A stretch of 37,636 nt of DNA from Bacilli bacterium (GTDB taxonomy: Bacteria; Bacillota_I; Bacilli_A; RFN20; CAG-826), in contig JAKSVY010000008.1 in the NCBI GenBank assembly GCA_024413875.1, positions 1 through 37,636 on the forward strand, given 5' to 3'. The notes beneath the pieces were generated by a model. That model had not been told where the DNA came from, did no database searches, and was given only the letters and a program-made list of their open reading frames with translations. How positions within the stretch are numbered: position 1 is the first letter of the stretch; each line of letters begins with the position of its first letter. The position numbers and the translations under genes were made by a program. This document shows positions 15,988 to 24,858 of the stretch, piece after piece.

Positions 15988-17301
15988 ATGTTTGAAACAA
16001 TAGTTGCTCTCGCTACACCTCCACTAAAATCTGCATTAGCAGTCATTCGTCTTTCAGGGGATGATTGTTTTGATGTTGTTAGTAAAGTTTTTACAAAAGA
16101 TTTAACTAAAGAAACAAAAAGAGGTATCCATTATGGATATGTTATTAATAGTGGTGTATATGTAGATCAAGTAGTACTTCTTTTATATGTAGCACCTCAT
16201 TCATTTACAGGTGAAAATTCCATTGAAATCATTTGTCATGGTTCAATGGTTATTGCTAATGAAATAATCAAACTACTTATATCTAACGGGGCTAGAATGG
16301 CCACAAATGGCGAATTCTCCTCGCGCGCGTATTTAAATAAGAAGATAGACTTGGTTCAAGCTGAGGCTATTAATGATATTATTAACGCAACAACATTAGA
16401 AGCTAAAGATTTAGCAATGCATTCTCTTGATGGCGAAACATCAAAAGTGTTTTTACCTATCAAAACAAAGATTGGTGAATTAATCTCACACATTGAAGTT
16501 AATATTGATTATCCAGAATATGAAGATATTGAAGTGATTTCACGCGAAGAAACTATTTCTATATGTGAAAGTATTATTAAAGATATCAATACACTTGTTG
16601 ATGATGGTGAAAAATCCAAGATTCTTAGAGATGGCATTAATGTTGCTATTGTTGGTAAACCAAACGTGGGTAAATCATCGTTATTAAACGCCTTATTAAA
16701 AGAAGATAAGGCTATTGTTACCGATATTGCTGGTACAACAAGAGATATTGTTGAAGGTGAATTTAAACTTAATGGTGTAGCTTTACATCTTTTAGATACA
16801 GCAGGGTACCACGAATCAAGTGATAAGATTGAACAAATTGGTATTAATAAAACAATTACAGCAGTGAAGAATGCTGATTTGGTTATTTATGTTTTAGATG
16901 AAACTGGATTAGATGATGACTTAACAGAATCAATTAAAGGTAAAGAAGTAATCTATGTACACAACAAATCAGATTTAATCACCAACAAAGATCCTAATGC
17001 TTTATACATTTCTGCAATGAATAATGACTACAAATCTTTACTTGATGAAATTGTTAATAGATTAGGATTAGATAATATTAAGATTAAACCTTCATTCTCT
17101 AACACAAGACAGTTAGGAATCCTTAAAAATATGGTTAATTATTTAAATAGTGCGATTAATGATGCTAAAGATAATCAACCAATCGATATTGTTTCAGTTA
17201 ATGTAATGCTTGCTTACAATGCTTCATTAGATTTACTTGGTGAAGGTAATAAAAATGATTTAACAGACGAAATTTTCTCTCGTTTCTGTGTTGGTAAATA
17301 A
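15988..17301 (+). CDS. mnmE: tRNA modification GTPase MnmE
   Basis: MnmE works with MnmG to add the aminomethyl group to wobble uridine 34. It has 437 residues. The N-terminal folate-binding domain begins MFETIVALATPPLKSALAVI. The inserted G domain shows P-loop GKPNVGKS at 223-230, IAGTTRD at 248-254, DTAG at 270-273 and NKSD at 326-329. The helical domain ends with FCVGK, the conserved catalytic cysteine motif. The expected partner mnmG and the rsmG/parAB genes that usually follow are not here; tatD follows after two bases. Confidence 0.96.
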   Translation: MFETIVALATPPLKSALAVIRLSGDDCFDVVSKVFTKDLTKETKRGIHYGYVINSGVYVDQVVLLLYVAPHSFTGENSIEIICHGSMVIANEIIKLLISNGARMATNGEFSSRAYLNKKIDLVQAEAINDIINATTLEAKDLAMHSLDGETSKVFLPIKTKIGELISHIEVNIDYPEYEDIEVISREETISICESIIKDINTLVDDGEKSKILRDGINVAIVGKPNVGKSSLLNALLKEDKAIVTDIAGTTRDIVEGEFKLNGVALHLLDTAGYHESSDKIEQIGINKTITAVKNADLVIYVLDETGLDDDLTESIKGKEVIYVHNKSDLITNKDPNALYISAMNNDYKSLLDEIVNRLGLDNIKIKPSFSNTRQLGILKNMVNYLNSAINDAKDNQPIDIVSVNVMLAYNASLDLLGEGNKNDLTDEIFSRFCVGK

Positions 17302-17303
17302 AA

Positions 17304-18068
17304 ATGATTGATACACATTGTCATATCAATGATGAACAATATTTAAATAATCCATTAGAGTATATTAACGCCGCAAAAGAAGCGGGTGTTGATACTCTTT
17401 TTGTTGTAGGATATGACCTAAAATCCTCAAAATTCGCGCTAGAAATCGCTTCTTTAGATGAAAATGTATATGCTCTTGTTGGTATTCATCCAAGTGATGT
17501 TAAAAAGATGAATAGTGGCGATTTAGATGAAATCGAATCATTGATTTCAAACAAAAAGGTTATTGGTATTGGTGAAATAGGCCTAGATTACTATTGGGAC
17601 AAGGATGAAGATGTTAAAAAACAACAAAGAGAATACTTTATAAAACAAATAGAGCTTGCTAATAAATATAATTTACCAATCAGTATTCATTGTAGAGAAG
17701 CTCAAGAAGAATGTTTAACTATCTTAAAAGAACATAAACCACTCTGTGGTGGTATCATGCATTGTTATGCTGGTAGTAAAGAAATGGTCAAAGATTACCG
17801 CAAGTTAGGCATCTTAATTGGTGTTGGTGGTGTGGTTACTTTTAAAAACTCTGTAAAATTAAAAGAGGCCGTTTCTGATGCAAATTTTGAAGACATTGTA
17901 CTAGAAACCGACGCGCCTTATCTTGCACCAGTCCCTTATAGGGGTACTCCAAACCATTCAAAACACATCCCTATAATAGCTTCTGAGGTTGCAAAGCTTA
18001 AAAATACAACAGTTGAGCATATTGAAGAGGTTACTAACACTAATGTTAAGAGGGTTTTTAAATTATGA
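17304..18068 (+). CDS. tatD: TatD-family metal-dependent DNase
   Basis: This is a TIM-barrel hydrolase of the TatD family (3'-5' exonuclease activity in characterised members). Its 254 residues are typical. Metal ligands are visible as THCH at residues 4-7, the Glu in GEIGLDYYW, the His in SIHCREA, the His in MHCYAG, and the Asp in ETDAPYLAP. Its TGA stop overlaps the start of rnmV by four bases (ATGA). tatD-rnmV-rsmA is a common Bacilli cluster. Confidence 0.94.
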   Translation: MIDTHCHINDEQYLNNPLEYINAAKEAGVDTLFVVGYDLKSSKFALEIASLDENVYALVGIHPSDVKKMNSGDLDEIESLISNKKVIGIGEIGLDYYWDKDEDVKKQQREYFIKQIELANKYNLPISIHCREAQEECLTILKEHKPLCGGIMHCYAGSKEMVKDYRKLGILIGVGGVVTFKNSVKLKEAVSDANFEDIVLETDAPYLAPVPYRGTPNHSKHIPIIASEVAKLKNTTVEHIEEVTNTNVKRVFKL

Positions 18069-18592
18069 AAAACCATTTTGATGGAATTATAGTTGTTGAA
18101 GGCAAAACTGATGTTGCTCTTTTATCAACATATATAGATGCTGAATATGTAATCTCTAATGGTTCTGCTATTTCTAATGAAGTTTTAGATTATTTAAAAT
18201 TTAGATCCACAAACACAAAGATTGTTGTGCTTACTGATCCAGACTCTCCAGGTAAAAGAATTAGAGATATTATTGAACAAAACGTTAATAATGTTTCTCA
18301 TTGTTTTATTGAGAAAAAATACGCTATCAAAAACTATAAAGTCGGTGTTGCGGAGTGTGATATCAATCATTTATTAGAAGCATTAAATAATGTTGTGACA
18401 TTTTCTAAATCAAACAAAAACACCATTACAATGTCTGATTTATTTGAACTAGGTTTAGTTGGTCCTAATAGTGAAATTTTACGTGAAAAAGTCACAAAAC
18501 ATTATCATTTAGGTTTTGTTAACGGTAAAACGTTACTTAAACGTTTAAATGGGTTAAACTTAAATAAGGAAGAAATTAAAAAGGTATTATGA
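18065..18592 (+). CDS. rnmV: Ribonuclease M5
   Basis: RNase M5 matures the 5S rRNA precursor in Firmicutes. It has 175 residues. The N-terminal Toprim domain has the catalytic Glu in VVEGKTD and the DPD metal motif in LTDPDSPGKRIR. The C-terminal half is the M5-specific region. Both ends overlap neighbours by four bases (ATGA), which shows tight coupling with tatD and rsmA. The TGA stop supports the standard genetic code. Confidence 0.93.
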   Translation: MKNHFDGIIVVEGKTDVALLSTYIDAEYVISNGSAISNEVLDYLKFRSTNTKIVVLTDPDSPGKRIRDIIEQNVNNVSHCFIEKKYAIKNYKVGVAECDINHLLEALNNVVTFSKSNKNTITMSDLFELGLVGPNSEILREKVTKHYHLGFVNGKTLLKRLNGLNLNKEEIKKVL

Positions 18593-19404
18593 ATCAAGAA
18601 CAATTCTATAATGAAGTAAAGTCTTATAAGCTAATTGCTAACAAATCACTTGGTCAAAACTTTTTAATCAACCCTGATGTTTGCCAAAAGATTGTTGGTG
18701 CACTTGAACTTAAAGAAAACGATAATTGTCTCGAAATTGGTGCAGGTTTAGGCTCTTTATCATATCAATTAGCGAATCAGCCTGCTAAAAGCACTCTGAT
18801 TGATATTGACGAAAGAATGCTTTCGTTTTTAAATGACCATTTTGGTAAATGTGAAAATATTGAAGTTAAGAGAATGAACGCTCTTAAAGAAGATTTATCT
18901 TCTTATAATAAGATTGTTGGAAATTTACCTTACTATATTACATCTGGAATTATTGAATGTATTTTACTTAAAGCAGTTAATATCGAATGTGCTGTTTTAA
19001 TGGTTCAAAAAGAGGTGTTAGTGAAGCTTAATTCTAATGAAGTAAGCCCTCTTTCAATGTTCTTAAAATACGTTGGTAAAATTGAAACTGTCGCTAATGT
19101 ATCCAAAGTTCATTTTGCACCTGTTCCACATGTTGATTCAGCGGTATTTAAATTTACCGCAAATGAAAATATTAAAAATACAAATAACCCAATCTTATAT
19201 AAACTAATCTCTCACTTATTCTTGCTTAGAAGAAAAACAATCTTAAATAACTTAACTAGTGTTTTGGGAAATAAAGATGCTTCAAACAGTATTTTAGAAG
19301 AAATGAATATTAACCCACTTCTTCGTCCGGAACAATTAGATATAAATTTTTATATAAATTTATTAAATGTATTGAAGTTAAAGGGCTTCATTAATAAAAT
19401 ATAA
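18589..19404 (+). CDS. rsmA: 16S rRNA (adenine1518/1519-N6)-dimethyltransferase
   Basis: RsmA (KsgA) dimethylates two adjacent adenines in helix 45 of 16S rRNA late in small-subunit assembly. It has 271 residues. Motifs are the N-terminal KSLGQNFL, the SAM-binding LEIGAGLGSLS at about 48-58, the acidic IDIDE, the catalytic NLPYYI at 112-117, and FAPVPHVDSAVF in the C-terminal part. It overlaps rnmV by four bases and is followed four bases later by ispE. Confidence 0.96.
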   Translation: MNQEQFYNEVKSYKLIANKSLGQNFLINPDVCQKIVGALELKENDNCLEIGAGLGSLSYQLANQPAKSTLIDIDERMLSFLNDHFGKCENIEVKRMNALKEDLSSYNKIVGNLPYYITSGIIECILLKAVNIECAVLMVQKEVLVKLNSNEVSPLSMFLKYVGKIETVANVSKVHFAPVPHVDSAVFKFTANENIKNTNNPILYKLISHLFLLRRKTILNNLTSVLGNKDASNSILEEMNINPLLRPEQLDINFYINLLNVLKLKGFINKI

Positions 19405-19408
19405 TCCT

Positions 19409-20266
19409 ATGTACGCTAAAGCATATGCAAAAATTAATGTCTTCCTTGATGTATTAGGAAGAAGAGAAGACGGATATCATGATCTTAAAATGGTTATGCT
19501 TCCAATAGAGTTACACGATTCAATTTCAATCTCTGTTTTACCATACTCTCCACACAGTTCAGTTGTTTGTGATCATATTGAATTAAAAGCAACTAAGTAC
19601 AATATGGTTAACAAAACCCTTCTTGCTATGAAGGATAAATATTCTTTTGATGAAAACTTCACTATAGTTGTTCACAAAGAAATCCCAATTGCTGCTGGCC
19701 TTGGTGGTGGTTCATCTAACGCTGCTGCAACAATGAAGGCAATCTATTCAATTCTTAAGATTGAAGATACATTAGATAGTAAATTAGCTTTAGCTAAATC
19801 CCTTGGAGCAGATGTTCCGTTCTGCTTATTAAATCAACCAGCTCTAGTTGAAGGTATTGGTGAAAAAATTACTCCAATTAAATTAAAAGATAACTGGTAT
19901 GTATTAATTGTTATGCCAGATGTTGGTTTATCAACAAAAGATGTTTTTGAAAAAGCTGACACCATGGAACTTGGACATGGTAATGCTGAAGAAGTAATTG
20001 AAGCATTAACTAAAGGTGATGAAGAAAGACTTGGTAAAGCAATGTATAACTCTTTACAAGCCGTATCAACATCAATGAATCCAGAAATTCAACCAATCAT
20101 TGATCTTATGAAAAGTGATGGTGTGAGTGCAGTTATGATGTCTGGTAGTGGTAGCTCAGTCTTTGCTATCTCTAAAAACAAAATGAAGTTACAAAAACTT
20201 TATACAAAATATGAAAAATTAAACTTAGATGTTTATCTAACAAAGGTAATAAAAGAACATGAATAA
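19409..20266 (+). CDS. ispE: 4-diphosphocytidyl-2-C-methyl-D-erythritol kinase
   Basis: IspE phosphorylates CDP-methylerythritol in the MEP pathway to isoprenoids, so this organism probably makes IPP by MEP. It has 285 residues. It is a GHMP kinase: AYAKINVFLDV with the conserved Lys8, the ATP loop PIAAGLGGGSSNAAA at 93-107, catalytic Asp135 in LGADVPFC, and a C-terminal MSGSGSSVFA loop. Its last codons overlap the start of glmU by eight bases. Confidence 0.96.
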   Translation: MYAKAYAKINVFLDVLGRREDGYHDLKMVMLPIELHDSISISVLPYSPHSSVVCDHIELKATKYNMVNKTLLAMKDKYSFDENFTIVVHKEIPIAAGLGGGSSNAAATMKAIYSILKIEDTLDSKLALAKSLGADVPFCLLNQPALVEGIGEKITPIKLKDNWYVLIVMPDVGLSTKDVFEKADTMELGHGNAEEVIEALTKGDEERLGKAMYNSLQAVSTSMNPEIQPIIDLMKSDGVSAVMMSGSGSSVFAISKNKMKLQKLYTKYEKLNLDVYLTKVIKEHE

Positions 20267-21023
20267 ATATGCAATTGTATTAGCGGCTGGTAAGGGTACT
20301 AGAATGAGAGATCCTAATCCAAACAGATCTAAAGTCAGTCACGAAATTCTCGGCAAACCCCTTGTAAATCACGTTTTAGACGCTATTAAACCATTAGGAT
20401 TATCTAAAATTGTTACTATTGTGGGTCACGCTGGTGAACACACTTCTTTGTTAGTTAAAGATTATTCAGAAATCGCATGGCAAAGAGAACAAAAAGGTAC
20501 TGGCCACGCTGTTTTACAAGCTGAACCTATTCTTGGTGAACTTGAAGGTGCGACAGTTATTCTTTGTGGTGATGCACCATTAATTAAAACATCAACATTA
20601 AGAAGCTTATTTAACAAACACATCAAAGATAAAAACGATGTAACCGTTTTAGGTGCTAGAGTTAAAAACCCACATGGCTATGGAAGACTTGTAGTTGAGA
20701 ATGGTCAATTAGTAAAGATTGTTGAACAAAAGAACTGCAATGAAGATGAAGATAAAATCAACCTTGTTAATACAGGTGTTATTGTTTTCAATAACAAAGT
20801 TATGTTTGATGAATTAAAAGTCTTAACACCAAACCCGGTAACAAACGAATACTATCTCACAACCTTAATCGAAACTATTAAAAATAAAGGCGGTAAGGTT
20901 TGTGCTTATGATAAGTGCGGCGCTCGTGAAATGAAAGGTGTTAATGATCCAGAACAACTACGCGAAGCAGAAGCAGAACTTGTAAGACGTAATAAAATTA
21001 GTGCTTCTTTAAAGAAAAAATAA
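20259..21023 (+). CDS. glmU: UDP-GlcNAc pyrophosphorylase domain protein (GlmU without acetyltransferase half)
   Basis: This enzyme is predicted to join UTP and GlcNAc-1-phosphate to UDP-GlcNAc, the precursor of wall and glycan sugars. It has 254 residues. The nucleotidyltransferase domain is complete: LAAGKGTRM at residues 8-16, the QKGTGHA loop, LCGDAPL with the metal Asp, GYGRLV, and NTGVIVF. A bifunctional GlmU is about 450 residues, with a left-handed beta-helix acetyltransferase at the C-terminus. Here the protein stops at TAA with a lysine-rich tail, and a terminator follows at once, so the second half is absent rather than frameshifted. It overlaps ispE and is the last gene of the right-arm operon. 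Confidence 0.88.
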   Translation: MNKYAIVLAAGKGTRMRDPNPNRSKVSHEILGKPLVNHVLDAIKPLGLSKIVTIVGHAGEHTSLLVKDYSEIAWQREQKGTGHAVLQAEPILGELEGATVILCGDAPLIKTSTLRSLFNKHIKDKNDVTVLGARVKNPHGYGRLVVENGQLVKIVEQKNCNEDEDKINLVNTGVIVFNNKVMFDELKVLTPNPVTNEYYLTTLIETIKNKGGKVCAYDKCGAREMKGVNDPEQLREAEAELVRRNKISASLKKK

Positions 21024-21052
21024 ATAATTTATTAATATAATTAAAGATAAAG

Positions 21053-21078
21053 AAACGACCGAAAAATGTCGTTTTTTT
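21053..21078 (+). terminator. Rho-independent terminator after glmU
   Basis: A perfect 7-bp stem (21053-21059 with 21068-21074) has an 8-base loop and runs into seven T (21072-21078). It ends the housekeeping operon and isolates the sugar locus that follows. Confidence 0.88.
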
Positions 21079-21111
21079 ATATTTGTTGGTTGTTTTATTA
21101 ATATATAGATT

Positions 21112-21157
21112 ACTAATTATCATTAGTCTTGATATTAATAAAATATTTTATTAAAAT
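21112..21157 (+). promoter_or_regulatory. Promoter and candidate operators of the sugar-uptake locus
   Basis: The -35 TTGATA (21129-21134), a 17-base spacer and the -10 TAAAAT (21152-21157) are followed 28 bases later by the first ATG. A perfect 20-bp palindrome at 21135-21154 fills the spacer and enters the -10. A second inverted repeat, ACTAAT (21112-21117) and ATTAGT (21122-21127), lies immediately before the -35. Both look like binding sites for a repressor or activator that is not encoded in the window. Confidence 0.7.
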
Positions 21158-21185
21158 ACTTGTACATAAATTTTGAGGGACAATT

Positions 21186-22904
21186 ATGAAAAAATCTGTT
21201 ATTAGTTTATTGATTTTACCTTTACTTGCAGGTACTTTAGCAGGATGTAAAGGTATTTTTGGTGGTGGAGATGAAGAAGATTCAACAATCACCAAAATTT
21301 CTATTATGAACTTCGGTGGTGGTGTTGGTAGCAAATGGTTATACAACGCTATTGAAGAATTTGAAGAGATTAACAAGGATCGCTCATTTGAAGATGGACG
21401 TACTGGTGTAAAGATTGAAGTTGATTCATCAACTGCTATCGATACATCTAACCTTGATATGAAGACATACAATATGTACTTCACAGAAGCTGGCCAATCT
21501 ATTTATAACTTAGCTAACTCTGATTACTTATTAGATTTATCTTCTTTAGTTAATGAGAATTGTTATGGTGAAAGCAAAACAATCTTAAGCAAGATTGATG
21601 CTGATTATGTTCAAGCTCTTAAGGGTGCAAATGGAAAGATTTACGCTTTACCACACTATGAATGGTACCCAGGTATTACATTCAACAAAGAAATCTTTGA
21701 TCAAAGTAACTTGTATTTTGCTGATGATTCAGAAGACGCTGATTTAAAGCAAGAATACACATGCAAATATGGTACAAGATACTTCATTGCTAACAAGAAC
21801 GCTAAGAAGACGTGTGGTAATGATGGTATTTATGGCACAGATGATGATGGTTTACCAACATCAATTGAAGAACTCTTAATATTATGTGCAAAACTTAAAT
21901 CCAGAGATGTTGTTCCATTTATTTTTGCAGGTAACCACAAAGACTACTCTCACTATTTATTACAAGGTTTATTATCAAGTTTAGGCGGTAGAGATAGTGC
22001 TCGTACATTCTACACATTCAATGGTGCTCAAAATGTTGTTAAAGGTTTATCTTCTAACAAATTATGGGGAACAGATATTCCTGACATTGAATTTGAAGAA
22101 AGAACAATTACAGAAGCTAACGGTTATTTAACACGTGAAACTGCTGAAAGATATTATGGTCTTGCTTTACTTAAAGAAATTTATCAAGCAGGATTTACTG
22201 ATTCTTTCACAAACCAAGGTTCTACAACAAACAAGGACGTTGAAGAAAAATTTATTTGTGGTGAATACCAAGGTAATGGTGCTAAAAACTACGGTATGTT
22301 AATTGAAGGTAACTATTGGTACAACGAAGCACAAGATAAATTCAAACTTTACCACGAATTATATAACCAAGATGAAAGAGTTCTTGGCTGGATGTCTTTA
22401 CCAACATTAGTCAATGGTTCAGTTACTGAAGGACACGGTAGACAATCTGCATTAATGGATATTGGTTATTCATATACATTCATTAACTCTAACGTTATTG
22501 ATGTCTTTGATAGACCGGGACTTGCTGATGCATGTAAAGAATTCTACAAGTTCATCTATAGCGATGATCAATTAGTTAAATTCACAAAAGAAACAGGTAT
22601 TATCAAAGCTGCTGTTAACTATGATATGACCGGTTCTTTAAGCCAATTATCTACATTCCAAAAACAAGTTATTTCTATCAAGCAAACTAATGGTGCTATC
22701 TATGGTGGATCTAACTCACAAGTATTTATTAACAACAAAGAAAGCTTAATCTTAAGCTGTAGTTCAAATATTTGGAAACCAACAGTAGGTGGTGTCCAAC
22801 AAAACAATATGTTTACTCCATTAATGGGTAACTATTCTCCATGGGATGTTTTCCAAGCAACATTTATTGGACAAACAAAGTGGGTATCAGATTATTTAAA
22901 TTAA
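21186..22904 (+). CDS. Sugar ABC transporter substrate-binding lipoprotein
   Basis: This is an extracellular solute-binding protein of the carbohydrate (family 1) type, anchored by lipid. The signal MKKSVISLLILPLLAGTLAGC places the lipobox Cys at 21, followed by a Gly-rich and acidic linker. The mature part starts with a typical beta strand (TKISIMNFGGGVGSKW) and has the family pattern of a ligand-contact region (ALPHYEWYPGITFNKEIFDQ). At 572 residues it is longer than the usual 420-450, which suits a large oligosaccharide ligand. The ATG has GAGGGA upstream. It is the first gene of the operon and is followed 14 bases later by the two permeases. The exact sugar cannot be read from the sequence. 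Confidence 0.88.
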   Translation: MKKSVISLLILPLLAGTLAGCKGIFGGGDEEDSTITKISIMNFGGGVGSKWLYNAIEEFEEINKDRSFEDGRTGVKIEVDSSTAIDTSNLDMKTYNMYFTEAGQSIYNLANSDYLLDLSSLVNENCYGESKTILSKIDADYVQALKGANGKIYALPHYEWYPGITFNKEIFDQSNLYFADDSEDADLKQEYTCKYGTRYFIANKNAKKTCGNDGIYGTDDDGLPTSIEELLILCAKLKSRDVVPFIFAGNHKDYSHYLLQGLLSSLGGRDSARTFYTFNGAQNVVKGLSSNKLWGTDIPDIEFEERTITEANGYLTRETAERYYGLALLKEIYQAGFTDSFTNQGSTTNKDVEEKFICGEYQGNGAKNYGMLIEGNYWYNEAQDKFKLYHELYNQDERVLGWMSLPTLVNGSVTEGHGRQSALMDIGYSYTFINSNVIDVFDRPGLADACKEFYKFIYSDDQLVKFTKETGIIKAAVNYDMTGSLSQLSTFQKQVISIKQTNGAIYGGSNSQVFINNKESLILSCSSNIWKPTVGGVQQNNMFTPLMGNYSPWDVFQATFIGQTKWVSDYLN

Positions 22905-22918
22905 TTTAAGGATATAAA

Positions 22919-23887
22919 ATGCCAAAATTATACGCAGAAACCAACTTACAATATAAAAGTAGTAAACTCTCTAGAAAAAACAAGAGATTGATTTTCTATA
23001 TTTTAATGTTGGCTCTTCCGCTTATCCAATTCTGTATTTTTTATATCTACGTAAACTTTAACTCAATTGCTATGGCCTTTATGTCTTATAAGAACATGAA
23101 GGGTGATGGCGCAACATTTGTGGGATTCAAAAACTTCTTAACAGTCTTTGATATTATTAAGGAAAAACCACACTTATTAACTAACTCACTTATCCTTGCA
23201 TTCTTTATGCTTGGTGTTGCAATGCCTTTAGCAATTCTCTTCTCTTACTATATTTATAAAAAGAGATTCTTACACGGATTCTATCGTGTTGTATTATTCC
23301 TTCCACAAATTGTTTCTGGTGTTGTCTTTGCAATTATTGTTGGATTAATTTTTGGTGCGATTGCATTAAAAACCGAATCAAACACAATCAACGCTTTTGA
23401 TGGACAATCTTTAGCAAGTCCAGGATACACAAGAACAATGCTTATTATGTTCACTGTGTGGATGAGTTTTGGTGTTAATGTATTGCTCTTTACAGGTGCT
23501 ATGAATAACATCAACCCATCACTTGTTGAAGCAGCAGAACTTGATGGATGTAATACAATTCACGAATTAATTCACGTTACAATTCCAGCTATTTTCCCAA
23601 CCATTGTATCTTTTGTAATCATTACAGTGTCGGGTATTTTTGTTAACCAAATGTTCTTGATGGACTTCAACACTATTAGAAGCGATCAATACACAATTGG
23701 TTACTTTATGTATTATCAAGCTCAAAATGCTAATAATGGTTTAGCAACAACTAAAGGTAACTTAAATAACGGTATCTATTCATACCCTGTTTTAAGTGCA
23801 TTAAGTATCATGATTACAGTTGTCTTATTACCATTAACATTAGGTATTAAGAAATTACTCAATAAGTTTGGTCCATCTACAAGGTAA
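22919..23887 (+). CDS. Sugar ABC transporter permease (MalF-like)
   Basis: This is the first inner-membrane subunit of the sugar importer. It has 322 residues with about six hydrophobic helices (the first at about residues 25-50). The EAA loop that contacts the ATPase reads EAAELDGCNTIHELIHVTIP from residue 204. It is followed five bases later by the second permease and preceded by AAGGATATAAA. The long segment between helices (about 150-172) is hydrophilic and probably extracellular. Confidence 0.93.
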   Translation: MPKLYAETNLQYKSSKLSRKNKRLIFYILMLALPLIQFCIFYIYVNFNSIAMAFMSYKNMKGDGATFVGFKNFLTVFDIIKEKPHLLTNSLILAFFMLGVAMPLAILFSYYIYKKRFLHGFYRVVLFLPQIVSGVVFAIIVGLIFGAIALKTESNTINAFDGQSLASPGYTRTMLIMFTVWMSFGVNVLLFTGAMNNINPSLVEAAELDGCNTIHELIHVTIPAIFPTIVSFVIITVSGIFVNQMFLMDFNTIRSDQYTIGYFMYYQAQNANNGLATTKGNLNNGIYSYPVLSALSIMITVVLLPLTLGIKKLLNKFGPSTR

Positions 23888-23892
23888 GAAAT

Positions 23893-24858
23893 ATGAATGC
23901 GCTATTAATGAGATTTAGAAAAAGAGAAAATCGCGTTAACCACATGAAGGGTGCTGTTAACCATATTTTCTTCACAATCATTTTCTTTGTTTTAGCTGTT
24001 TATGCAGTTTCTTTAATCACCTTACTTCTTTGGGCATTTATTACATCATTAAAAACAAATGCTGATTACGTTAATAACCCATTCAGCCTTCCCGCTGCTG
24101 GTACAAACGTTTTAGCCAACTATATCGCTGTTTTTGAAAAGTTCCACGTTAAAGGAACAGCATCTTATTTCGTTAATGGTAAATTAATTACTCACAAATA
24201 TGATGTTAACTTCCTTGGAATGCTTTTTAATAGCTTAATCTATGCTGGTTTTGGATCAGTTATTCAAGCAGTTGTTCCTGCTGTAGTCGCTTACATCCTT
24301 TGTAAGTATGATTTTAAGTTCTCTAAGTTTGTTTATGGTGTCGCATTAATTACATACATCATCCCTATTGTTGGTAACTATCCTTCAGTAGTGGTTGTTA
24401 TGCAAAACCTTGGATTATATGACTCATTTATCGGTAACTTCATCCAAAAGTTTAACTTTGCTGGTATGTATTTCTTTATTTACTATGCATTCTTTGAAGG
24501 TATCTCAAATTCATATATTGAGGCCGCAGAACTCGATGGTGCTAGCCAATTCCAAATCTTAACAAGAATCATTCTTCCACAAGCAAAGAACATTATCTTT
24601 ACGGTTATTGTTATTATCTTTGTTCAATTGTGGAATGACTATCAAACACCACTCCTTTATTTACCATCGCACCCAACAATTGCTTATGGTGTTCACTACA
24701 TCACAACACAAGCAGATAATACAAGTGCTCTTAACTTACGTGATACAACTGTAAGACTTGCATCTTGTATGTCTTTAGCTGTTCCAACATTACTCATGTT
24801 TATCTTCTTAAAAGAGAAGTTGATGTCTAATCTTTCAATGGGAGGATTAAAAGAATAA
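23893..24858 (+). CDS. Sugar ABC transporter permease (MalG-like)
   Basis: This is the second membrane subunit. It has 321 residues with about six helices. The EAA loop EAAELDGASQFQILTRIILP starts at residue 210, and the C-terminal end (EKLMSNLSMGGLKE) is typical of MalG-type permeases. An insertion of about 30 residues between helices 1 and 2 (about 75-108) is unusually long. Its stop overlaps the next gene by one base. No ATP-binding subunit is encoded in the window; related importers often share an MsmX-type ATPase encoded elsewhere. Confidence 0.93.
   Translation: MNALLMRFRKRENRVNHMKGAVNHIFFTIIFFVLAVYAVSLITLLLWAFITSLKTNADYVNNPFSLPAAGTNVLANYIAVFEKFHVKGTASYFVNGKLITHKYDVNFLGMLFNSLIYAGFGSVIQAVVPAVVAYILCKYDFKFSKFVYGVALITYIIPIVGNYPSVVVVMQNLGLYDSFIGNFIQKFNFAGMYFFIYYAFFEGISNSYIEAAELDGASQFQILTRIILPQAKNIIFTVIVIIFVQLWNDYQTPLLYLPSHPTIAYGVHYITTQADNTSALNLRDTTVRLASCMSLAVPTLLMFIFLKEKLMSNLSMGGLKE

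Noticed and set aside
21113..21484. Minus-strand frame across the start of the binding-protein gene
   Set aside because: It overlaps a strong promoter and a signal peptide on the plus strand. It has no motif and its frame is explained by the plus-strand codons.
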